The notes under the pieces were generated by a model. The model saw nothing but the letters and a program-made list of their open reading frames with translations, was not told where the DNA came from and did not search any database. Position numbers and translations under genes: made by a program. A DNA stretch of 64,000 nucleotides from Chiridota heheva (Eukaryota > Echinodermata > Holothuroidea > Apodida > Chiridotidae): positions 69,501 through 133,500 of the forward strand of contig JAIGNY010000076.1 of the NCBI GenBank assembly GCA_020152595.1, in the 5' to 3' direction. Shown in pieces: positions 25,801-37,800 of this stretch; position 1 is the stretch's first letter, and every line of letters starts with the position of its first letter.

Positions 25801-28800
25801 ACAATTAAAGCAAGTTCACCCAGTCAGTTTACTAAGTCTTATAAAAGAAGAAAAATGAAATATCATTTTGATGCAGTAGTAGGTTTTTTTTCTTATCCAT
25901 ACTTCCAGGAAAGTTTTCAATTATCAGAACGCCCCCATAAGGGGTTTAATTAACTAACTGTGGGTTTGGCAAGAATTCTAGCCAAGTAGGCAGATACCTT
26001 CAGGTAGTTACGATACAGTTTTGCACATATGTATTGACAAATTCTACGGCAGTGAGTTGGCCTATGCAGTATCTTAACTAATGACCCTCTTAGCTTAATA
26101 TCATCATGTTCATAATGCTGTATGTGATCTTTTTAAACAATAGTAAGAAACCTGGATTGTTGAAACAATATTTTGCATCAATAACATTTTGGTTTGGGGG
26201 ATGATGAATGCAGGTTGCATTTGTGAATGTGGAATTAGTTTTCTTGCAGACAATAATGAGTGAGCTGGTGCTTTGATCAGCAAGATATATCAAATTATTG
26301 AGCAGTCAGCAAAACATTCACTTTTGTTGCTGTGAGACCACTCAAGATATTAACTTTAAACTATTAAAGGTTGTGTGAGACAGTGTACCAACAAAGTTTA
26401 TACTTGAAGTATGAAGCTAATTCCGCAAATCTCTGAAGATAGGAACCATTTCACAACTGTCCACAATATTCCTTGTACAAAGGTCAGATGTAAAATGTTG
26501 GCTGAATATCCAAGCTTCACAACTATTACTGGCACATGTGACTTTAAAGCTTAAAAGTGCCTTTAAACACAAACAAGCAACTAATCCTGATGCTAGAAAT
26601 GTGTGTTCTCCTAAGACCACCGAGTTCTGCTTGTTCCAACTTGTGACAGGCTACAGTTGTAGATCGTTTGGCACAAAACCCTATTAAGTCACTTTTTCTC
26701 CTTTTTCAAAGATGGGCCTTTTGAACCTTTTTCAGAGATGGGCCTTTTTGAACCTTTTTTAAAGATGGGCCTTTTGAACCTTTTTCAAAGATAGATTATT
26801 TTAATTAGATAGATTTTTACATTGCAAAATAAGAACAACCCCCAAAGGCAATGAGAATAAGCTTTTAAAATGTGGAATGCTGTTATTATGGTTTTGTATT
26901 TCTTGTATTTGTCAGTGATGATGATGATGATGATCTGGAGCCATATGATATGTCAGAGGACACAAAGACATCCAAAGTCCAAACACCAATGTACATCAGA
27001 GACTGTATGGAAGGTAAGGAAACCTTGAAGGGACTTTATTCAAGTACTAATGACACTTAGGAATTATATGCTTATGTGAAAAAGCAGCTAATGCATTTAA
27101 TGCTTACAGCGTTTCAAGTTAAATATGCTTTCTTCAAAGTGGCAACAATTTGTCATTTATGCATAAATTATAATATAGTAAGTGACTAAACCTGTATGTT
27201 TGTATTTTGACTCATATTCAGTTATTGACAAGCTTTAAGAATTCTGTATCTTTACCTTAAATTGTTGATGGGGATAGAATGATTTACAGAAATTCTTAGT
27301 GAGTTAACATCTGCACTCTTTCAAACTATTGTGGCAAAGGTAACAAACATAGGAAAAGGGAAAGAAAGCTGATGACATAATACGTTCCAAATTTTCTTGA
27401 ACTGTTTTGGCCTGAAAAGTGGAAGAACAAAAATTGTGGCCTAGTTTAGTGAGATCTTCCATAGATTTCTAAACAATTTAGCTTAATTCCCTTAGATTTA
27501 AGCAGTTCTTTCAGTGGATTAGAAGTGATTTGTAAGCTTTTGTTATATAATGGAATTGAATGGTTTATGTCATCCTCATCATATACATTCTCTAAATGTT
27601 TTATCTTCGCCATTAACTATGCCGAACTTAGCCTACCCACACCTGACACCTGAGTTGATCCTGAAAACTCAGGTATGGCAATTACCAACCTGACTGCCTG
27701 TTCAGTGTATTGTGTTTCCACTCCAAACAATGATTGTTTTATCTGGCATTCCCATGCACACCACAGTCATTTTATTTGACAGGTTATTTGTGTGTATAAG
27801 ATTACAGAAGCCAGTGCTGAATCATCAGGGTATTTTTGTGATTAAAATCACCCATCTGTGTTAAGTGTCTCAGTGGGAAAATTTGTTTGCAAACTGGTGA
27901 TGAAATAGCTGTGTAATATATGCCTGAGGTGATGTCTGCATTAACTGTAGATGATTGACAGACCATTTCTTCTGAGGAAAGATATTGCTTCATGTTTATC
28001 ATGCCTTCATTAAAAATTACTCTGAACATTTATATATGAAACGTTAATCAATAATCAACAGTCAATGTTTTAGTCATGAAAAATGCACATCTTTTGCACA
28101 TAATTTTACCCATGTTGTTCTTAAAGGTTTGATTGCAACGGAAAATCTTGATCTAACTGAAGCAAGTTTAAAAGTTGTTGAGAAATTGATAAGAAGCAAA
28201 CCCGGATAATCTAAGTGAGGTAAAGTACCAATCAAAATAATATCAAAATTTGAGGTAATCCTGGGAAAGAATGCTCAAATCTTCAAATTTCAATATTGGA
28301 TTGAAGTTGTTGGCAATTTTGTTTTTTTAGTTTTCTTTCATTCATAAAACCAGTATAATTTATATTTATAAATAGTCAAAATTGTAATATACTTTCCAAG
28401 ACAACATTTAATTTCATCAAATTCGCTTGGTGTCAAGCCTTCCTTTGACAAATCCCCTGTGTTATCAGGCTGATTGCTCATTTTCATACAGTCCTTATTC
28501 ATTACATTATTAACCTAGCATGCAGTATCAGCTATGCTACAATCATGGCCAAAAGTGTTGGGACAAAAGCGTTTAAACATTTTAAACAGCATTAAACCCC
28601 ACCTCCCTCCATTCAATGTTGTAAAAAAACATGGTAAAATGTGACTTTCAATTTTGATCAAGAAGAGTGGGGATTTGTCCACTTTTGACCATGATTGTAG
28701 CTATGAGATATCACCTAATTCACGACCTAGGTAAGTTAAGTTTCTCTAGCAGAGTCTAAATTATTTATGGGTCTGTAAGTAATGTTAGAGGGGCACTAGG

Positions 28801-31800
28801 TCAGTGGTTAATATGAAAGGTACCGGGTTCAATTCCCACCATGAGCGCTGCATTGTGTCCTTGAGCAAGACACTTTACTCTACTTGCTCCAAGCCACTCA
28901 GCTGTAAAATGAGTACCAGCATTGCTGGAGAGTTAACCTACGATGGACTGGCATCCCGTCCAGGGGGTCATGTGCTCTCATTTGCTTAGGCTAAGGAAAC
29001 CAGGGGTAAGCCCCTATGGGCCTAATGGCTCAGATGGATTTAACTAACACACATAATGTTGCATCTTAAATTTATTGAAAAAAAGTCAAGTTCTATTAAG
29101 TTTCTAACTAACATAACTGTTTGCAGTGAAGCATGACCAAAACTGTAACTCAACACTTTTTTTTTACCTGAGGGTTGTAAGGTTTATTCCTTGGTGCTGA
29201 AATTAAGAAATCTTGCAATTTTTTTTAAACTTGGTATTGATTACAGAGCTATTGAAATAAATTACTGGAACTTATTTTGAAGAAAATTCCTAAATAATCA
29301 GCTTAACATAAGAATTACTAAGTGCAGATCATATATTATGGGGTGAATGTAACTTTTATGTGATTGATCTTCAGGTTGCTGTTGAACTGTGTAAGATACT
29401 GCTCCATCTTGAAAATAATTTCCATTGTGTGAACTTCGTTCAGCTACGCCATTCTTCCATGGTGGCAGTCATTGTTCACTGCCCTGCCCAGGTGAGTTAT
29501 CATGACTTGTACAGGTCATGCTTGTTCATGATCAGCAGCACATGGGTCTTCAGTATGTCAGGGGTCAGGAAGACGGAATGTTATGTACAGATATCACTAG
29601 AATACAAATTGTTTTATTACAGATTAATGTTAAGGCGGAGTGTTTATTTGTGTATTTAATGCACGGGCAAAGGACTTTGGCCTGAGTAGAATGACCTGAC
29701 TTTAGGAGGGTCATTCTCGAGTGCAAAGTCATTTCATGATGCCAAAACATTCAACTTTGTATAAGATTGTTTTAAAACAAATTTAAATTCATTTTTTTTA
29801 AAGTATGAAAACGAGAAAAGTTCACATACATTTGTTTCACTTTGTAAAGAAATTCACCTGTTGTAAAAATGGACTAAACCAAATACTCAGGATCTTGCAT
29901 TACGGGAATTGAATGCACGGGTTACAACGATGCTAATACTCCATAGAAATTTTACAATATTTTTTAAGGGGATTTAGCAGTATAATGTATATCCTGGGAA
30001 TGTTTTAACACATGGAAACATTTCATGTCGAGTGAAAAACAGAGACTTCTGTGGCAGTGCAGTAAAGCTTCGGCTTCCCAATGTATCATCCCAGGTTTGA
30101 TCCCTAGTGGGTCTCTAACTAGAGCTCCACAGCTGTGGGCTCTTGATGTAAACACTCAAAATTCACCCCCTCTGCAAAAGCATTATATTCTTCTGGATAC
30201 CCAGTCCTGAGGGCATCCCAGGTACTGACAAAGCAGATTTGGCAGGTAATGCACTCAACCTCCTTCCCCAAAACTTACACTGACATCGGACTACTCACAT
30301 ACACAGCCATTGACAAACCAACTGGGACACACGCTGATTACAAACTCCACACCAAAACCCTACAACCCACAAATTCCCCTGTAAGACGAAAGCTACATCG
30401 CCCACCACAGAATAAGCTAGTTCGTAGATAAATTAAGGAGGCTTATTGCATATCAGAAGATCAAACGGACAATTCGGGATGTTTTTTTGCTAAACAAGTT
30501 GAAGATCAATTCAATCCTTCATCACATAAATTGTGTGCATACATTTCACATGGATCATTGTACATGCATATGTACACAGCCTCATAAGACCCCAGAAACT
30601 GAAGATGCACTGTTTTTTTTTAATGGCCTAAATGGCTTGAAAATGATGAAAACTTTCAAATGAAAATAACAGTTCTAGGATAATGGTATGGGGTCAAAGG
30701 GACGAAACTCTAAAGATTCCTTGCTTTTGATAGCGCAAAATGACTGTAAAATGATGGAAAACTTTTAAATAATGATAAAAGATCATATACTAATATCGAC
30801 AACAACTGAACACACAATTAAAATGATGGTTATGATAGTACAAATGCTTCAGAAATAATGACAAAAGGTACAATGCGGAACAGACATAACATCGACAACC
30901 AAGTCAATGTCCACGGCCTTTGATAACCAGTTGTGGTACACTGGCATGTTTACCCAGCTTAGGCTTGAACCCAGGGCCTGGTGGTCTGTAGACAGGTATG
31001 ATAACTGCTACACCACAGTAGGTAAACAATATACTAATATAATCAGCAAATTCTATATATAATGGCCGGGGATGAAGCTCTTGTAGGGATTCTCTGAAGT
31101 TTCATTATTTTTGATGGTCGTAAATGGCTGTAAAATGATGGAAAGGTTCAGATGAACAAAACAGATCAAAGATTGCTTATTCATATATAAGGCTTCATTT
31201 TTTTTTTTTTATTTTTTGAGGGGGGGCGGGGGTGGACATAAACGACATCATTTCTAACAAAATTATTGGGTAGATTTATCAGCGTGGAAACCAGGGACGA
31301 TGATAAGTTTATATATGGCTTCATTTTATATATTTATGTTTTGGGTGGGCAGCATATCTGACCTCCAACAAACCTAATGGAGGGGACATATTAGAGTGGG
31401 AACCATGGGCAAAGCCCTGTTCCGGGGAAGGGTGGGTGGGAGCGAAACCTCCCAAAGCTATTAAGATTATTTCATTATGGCCCTAAATGTCTGTCTTTAA
31501 AATGAAAGAAAAGTGACATGTCAAAATAAAAAAAGATAACTGATCAGAACGATATCAAAGTATTTATTCTGATTCAGTCCCCTTTAAAGTTTGTGAACTA
31601 AAAAGAAATGCAGTCCTCTGTATGGATTGGTTTTGTAAGGGTCACTTATCATTGTCATTCAAAAACCAGTCTGGAAAACACTGTTTTCCCCAAAATCGTT
31701 GGCATGAAGTTTGATCAGTTTAAAAGTATGTACACAATATTCATAAAAAGTACATTAAAAATGACAGTTACGCCAGCACCACTGGCATAAAAAGAAAAGG

Positions 31801-34800
31801 TTTTCACATTTTAGACTTAAAAGCTCTCTAAAGGAATCAGTATAATACTTTTGTGAAAAGGTACATGTTAACGAAATTAATTATTTTGACTTTTGTATTC
31901 CTATTGTTGAATTATATTCTATTTTCTTCTTCCTACAGTGACCAGAAAAGTTCTGTAGAAAGTAAAAAAAGTAAAGCAAATGGTTCTATGATACAGTTTT
32001 TAGTTCGATATCGATCAATTCCCAAATGACCTACAGAGAGAGGTCATGGAATAATATTACTCATGCGTGTGTATTATCTTCAACTCCCACCTTCTTTATG
32101 GCTCTCACCCTCCGCTACAATAATTGCCATTAACAATTTAACATTCAAATACACCCTCATAGTCTGCTACACCATATGCTCTCTCCACGGTAGCTCTTTC
32201 GCACAAACTCACCCCAAAATCTTTAATGTACCACATCAACTACTACAACAACGTTTGACTCCCACACCCTCCCACCCTTGATCCTACCCATCTCACTACC
32301 TACCCTCACTACTTTTTCCTCTGCTGATCTAACTTAAGCTCTCTGGTATGTTTTGTCCATTGCTTTCATGGTGCTGTTAATGTGCTTTTGTTGTATTCTT
32401 CTTTTGTAGGTTGCTGAGTATTTAACTACCGAGTTTTACGATAGAAACTACAACATCCGTCAAAGGATAGACATGCTGCAGGTGAGAGGTTACAAACACA
32501 ACTTGCAAAATGATTCACTTACTAATCAAACTTAGAAATTCAAATCCAACATATGGAATGAATGCAAAAAATAATAAATGATATTGATGTAATTCTTATT
32601 GAGTGCATAAATATTACAAAACATCCTTCAAGATTAATTTTGAATTTCAAAAGGGGTACAGCATAAGAATGGGAATATTGTTCCAAAGAGGGGTAGCAGT
32701 AATGGAAACAAGCTCCATGACCATAAGTACTAGTTATGAAAAGATGGAGTCTTGAGGAGATGCAGCAAAGATTAACAAAGTATAGAGGGCTTTCATCACG
32801 TGACTCTAACAAGCATCGTTGTATTTCACGCATCTTCACACAGCTCAGTCACATCACATGTACAACAAACATACTGCCTGCTAACCTACCTATCAGTTCA
32901 GTGAATTTTATTGTTTTTGTTCGTGGGGGTGATTTTACTTCATATTTTTCTAACGTTTTATATATTCATTGGGTATATGAAGAGTAACTTTTACGTGAAC
33001 ACCTTTAATTGTTCGTTATATGCAGACAAAGCCTACATACCTGGCATAAAGTGCTCACTGCAAATCGTAGTGTGAACCGAAGGTTGAAAGACGTTGCGTC
33101 GTACAGCAGAAACCCACTTTTAAAGTCGATCAGGATCAGATGGAAATCAAGAAAACCTCTTTTTATTTCCCGACACACATTTATTAGTGCAACCAACGGC
33201 ACAACAAGATTCCTTCATAATTATCTTACAAAAATTATCTTATATAACAACATGTAAGCATTTGTAAGTCTACATAAGTGTACAGCAGACGATCGTTCTC
33301 GCCAGACAAAATGGCGATGTAAACAAAGTCACATGACATCAGATGAAACACCCTTATTCCAGATAAAAAATAATGAACGACCAGTTCAGTAAACTATGCA
33401 GGTGCTATGTTGCATGGGTACTGCAATGTGTTAAAAAAGAAAAAAATGCAGTAGCTTTTCTGATATTTTTTCCTCATAAAACTGCAGCTGATTGGTTGGG
33501 TAACAAAGGGAGAAGGCAGTTGATTGGTCAAAGTACTGAAGAAATAATGCTCGGCTAAAATCCATTTGAAAGGTCTATACCAGCCCATTTACATTTTTCT
33601 TGACCTCTTGTAACATTCTTAGGTCCTGGCTGATGGTGCTCAAGAATTGTCCAAGCCAACAGAGAATACAGTCAGTCCTAGATCTACTTTAAGGTCTTCC
33701 ATGTCAGGTGACCTCATATCTATTAATAGCTTGCCAGGGATGGAGGATTGGCGAGAGATTGTGCAGAAGAGAATAGAAAGCAACACCCGGAAATTTTCAA
33801 AGGTGAAAAGTTTTCTTTAAATTTGAATTTTTCAGAAATTAATCCATTGTAAACATACCATGTACATATCTGTAGTCTGATTGCGACCAATGGATACATT
33901 TCTCGTAGAAATCAATTAAACAACTTTTGATATTATTGTAAAGTTTTTAGATTATTGAAAGGTTTATCTTCAAGTATGAAGAGGATATTTCAAACAAATG
34001 TTATGTCTGTGCTTCTGCATGGATCATGTACATGTAGAATGAATGAGGGCAACAATAAAAAGGTAGATAAATACCAAATAAAATATTAAAAGTCAGTTGT
34101 TCAACAGTAATATCAAGTAATGAATAGTATAGAAGGACAAAAATGGTACCGACAAGAGCAACAATTTGTGAGAGAAAATGGAAGAAAATTGGACATATTC
34201 TACAAAGAGATTCCACTATTAATTCAAGGGTAGCTCTGACCTGGACACCACTAGATGGATGAAAGAAAACAAGGCAGGCCAAAGACATCATGAAGGTGAA
34301 TGGTAGAAAAGGAGAGAGACAGATGCTTGGATCCATGGGGAGGTGGAATCAGGTCAGGAAGTGGCACAAGACAAAAAGAAGTTGATTTCTGTGCTGAAGG
34401 CCTCCATCTTTACTTGGGGAAGCAGTTAGTGAGTGAGAAAGATGACCAGCATAAATCATGTTGATAAACAACAACGGGTATTCAGGGATGAGCTATCATG
34501 ACTGAATTATTGGTTCACGCACTTCCCTTTTGTGAATAACTTTATACCTAAGGTTAGGTCCAGGTGATAGTTTAGGGTAAAAGGTGATTCTCCAAAATGT
34601 TATGCCCTCATCAACTGTTAATGCTTAAAGTGGTCCTGCCATGGATGTTGGATCTTACATTAAATATGTTATTTGATTTGCAAATATATAACTTTTTCTT
34701 CACAAAACCCCATTGGTTGGGTGAAAATTGCAAAAGAAAAATTGCATTTTATATCACCTTGACGCAAACACACAGAATAAGGCTCAGTACGCAATGACGT

Positions 34801-37800
34801 CATTTTGGGAATGACTGTATGTAAAGAATGCATCAATGCCATGTATAACATGTGCCCGCCATTGAAATTTCACAACTAGTATCGATAGCATCTCTGTTTG
34901 TTCTTCTAAAATATTACATTTTCCAAAAAATAATAAACAAAATGCCGCAGCGTTGGGTAGTTGGAGGATGCAGTAATATAAATTCTCAAACTAAAAGTCA
35001 TTTATCAATGGCAAAGGGCAACAAAACAAGACAATTCTAGACGTGTTTTTGTATTTCACTTTAGGCATATGCCAGAGAAAGCACATGTAAGTCACAATGA
35101 CTTGTTTTCAGTGTGTACCTGATGAATTTGTCAGAATGAAAAGTGGATAAACACCAAGTTATCACCCTGCTCTTTTCGAAAAGTGTTTAGGAAACCAGGC
35201 ATGAGGTAAAACTCTACTATCGGGACCGGCGGCTTTATGTCCCCACTGAAGGACGGTGAGCGCCACCTAACCATTGGCCACTTTTCACAAAGGTCGGGTG
35301 GGGAGAAGGTGTGATGCAGAAGACAAACCTCTGCACTAGATGTCAGCGTATATTGTTCTGCATATTTGTGGAAAAATTGCTGGTTAAATCACCATTGGAT
35401 TGAACCTGGAACCTCCAGCATCTCAGTTGTATGCTCAGCCGACTGAGCTTTCTGCCTCCCTTGAAATGAACTGAGTTTTCGTGGCTTACGGGTACAGTGT
35501 CATATTCAGCTTACGGCAGATTGTTACCACTTTTCTGTTCGATTTAAACAGTAGCTTGATCTCATCGTCTCTGACAAGAAAATTTAACTGTTCCTTGAGT
35601 AATACAAATTCAAATGAGAGAAACAGAGGGAAGAAAAATAAGAGTTGGTGAGATTCGAACTCAAAAGACGAAGCCGTAACCGACTGGGCTACTTAATCAG
35701 TTGAAAGTTGCATGATTTATTTTATATATAATGTGGAATATGATTGAAGGAAGAAAAAAGTTGATAAAATAGAACTGAATTATAATTATTGTGTCCATAT
35801 GCCAAGCAGTCCCTTTTAACATATCAAAACTTAAAAAATAAACTAACAAAATTGTCACAATTTCTTCAAAAACTTTTAATTCTAGTGCAAAAACGCAAAC
35901 AGAATTGCGTGAATAAATTATTCAGTTCACGTAGGCTTGTTGACTAAACTTCAAGCGACAGAGACTTGAATATTAAAAAAAAAAACTTTATATATCCATT
36001 AAACGTAAAAAAAAGGTAGATGTTGTTGCAAACACTTCAATTTGATTATGTTTAATAAAATATTACTTGCGAAACAGTAAAAATTTCATGCTGACTACGC
36101 AGGCTTTGCACTGTATGACCGTGTAAGGGTTGTAAGCCTAATCCTTCTTTCTTATCTGCAAGCATTTCAAATTAAAAAAGAACGACATCCCTTACCAAAA
36201 TGTTCTTCATTTATTTCCAAATCATTTTTATCATATCTTGAATTTGAAAATGACAAATTAAGATCTAAACAGCCGGAAAAACTTTCGTAATGAGATGCTA
36301 TTTGTATGTAGTTAGTATGTGTGTGATGCATTGTTTACAATCAATAGTCCCTGAAATGACATAGCAAACTGTTTATAACGTCACAAATCCCTTTCAAGTT
36401 TTTTTCGGAGCAAGCAATAAATTATTCATTTCTAAGTTCTTTTTCATTATAAAAATGGACTTAGAACCAGGATTTCTTGATGGATTATTGGATTTAGGGA
36501 TATGAAAAACCTATATCAGGTTAAATCTCAAATGTTTTTAGAAGGCATGGCACATTAGGTGCTCTGCTCCTTAAACTTTCAAACAGTCAGACCACAGTCT
36601 GATAAATAACCAGATTTTTCCTCTTTATTTTCTTTATTCTGAAAACCTTAGTTGTTGTGAAAGTTGGTGCTGAGTATCATATTAGCAATGGATGAAGTCC
36701 TTATTGTGTGGTTATTTTGATTAAGATAAAGTGATCTCACTATTTGCTACAGTAAGTTTGTGGTTATGATTTGCTGGAACAAATTTTTAAGGAGAAGGAC
36801 AGGTCATGAGGACCACTTTAAACAAGACTAGAAAAAATGGTGGTTTACAGTGAATAAGGATATGCAAAGGGTGGGAGTCATACTTCCAGCTGATTTCTGA
36901 CTTCTATGAATTTTTATATAAGTGGTTTTCTCTACCTACAATTTTGGACAAAACAGCTGGAACAATTCTGCATTATAAGAACTGTGTATATTTTGTATTT
37001 GAACCTCATTTCAGAAAAAGAAAACAAAAGATTAAAATTATTAACATCAAATGGGGATGGGGAGGCAGGAGTACTGGTTAAGACAGTGGTACGAGTGGGG
37101 GCACTTGTGATGTCAAAGAAATTATGACAGTATCCTAAAAATTCAAAAATACTAATTAAATTTAAGAGATTAAGGATTCAAGAAACATTGTACAAAATTG
37201 GCCACAATTTATGTTGAATAAATTAAAGTAGAAGGGAGAAGTTTGATAAAAAGCAGTACATATCTTCACAAAGTGTTCCAACAAGTTTTGCCTTAGATTG
37301 TATCTAATTATCACTTTAAATTGTATAAAGTATTGAAGTTGAATTTGATTTATAAGACCCAAGTTTAATTTTCAATCTTTCAGGGGACCAAGAAGGAGTT
37401 GCCGTCACCAGCAGCCAATAGAATTGCACCTGTCGCTGGCCACTTCTTTTTTCCTCTGATGAAAACTTATGACAGGTGTGTTACATCAAATTTATAAAGT
37501 TAATTTTATGTATGCCTTGAAGGTGGATCAAAATTGCTTTTTCTTTTTAAAGAATTGTAAAATCTTTTGCAATCAGATTAAATTATTTAATTGCTTAAAA
37601 CCTAAAAGGCCCACAACCCCCATTTAGATACTGCAATTTTGTTAAACTCTTTATAAGGTGCATATTTTGTACACTTTTGATTTAATTCCATTTATTACAA
37701 GTGTGCACCAAATAAAAGCTGAGAAATTTTTACTTCACATTTATGTGCATAATTTTTTGCAGCAATCTTTAAATCTATGCAAAGTACTTACTGTAATAAA

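Larger units (their letters stand above)
34624..36821. mobile_element. THAP-type DNA transposon remnant (about 2.2 kb, intron 14)
   Basis: TTAAAGTGGTCCT at 34625-34637 has its exact inverse complement at 36809-36821, a plausible 13-bp terminal inverted repeat. Inside, an ATG at 34942 starts MPQRWVVGGCSNINSQTKSH, the look of a THAP zinc-finger start (MPxxCxxxxCxN), but the first zinc Cys is Trp and the frame stops at 35040. THAP domains occur in P-element-like transposases. Two tRNA-like segments lie inside as later insertions. No transposase core recognised. Confidence 0.5.

Noticed and set aside
31930-32030. Splice-acceptor-like TTCTTCCTACAG followed by an open stretch, as an extra TELO2 exon.
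   Set aside because: Exons 12 and 13 already join in phase and align with human without a gap; the stretch reads into stops and has no similarity.
35645-35702. Possible tRNA gene.
   Set aside because: Only D-arm-like and T-arm-like words remain; stems do not pair fully, and it sits in transposon debris.
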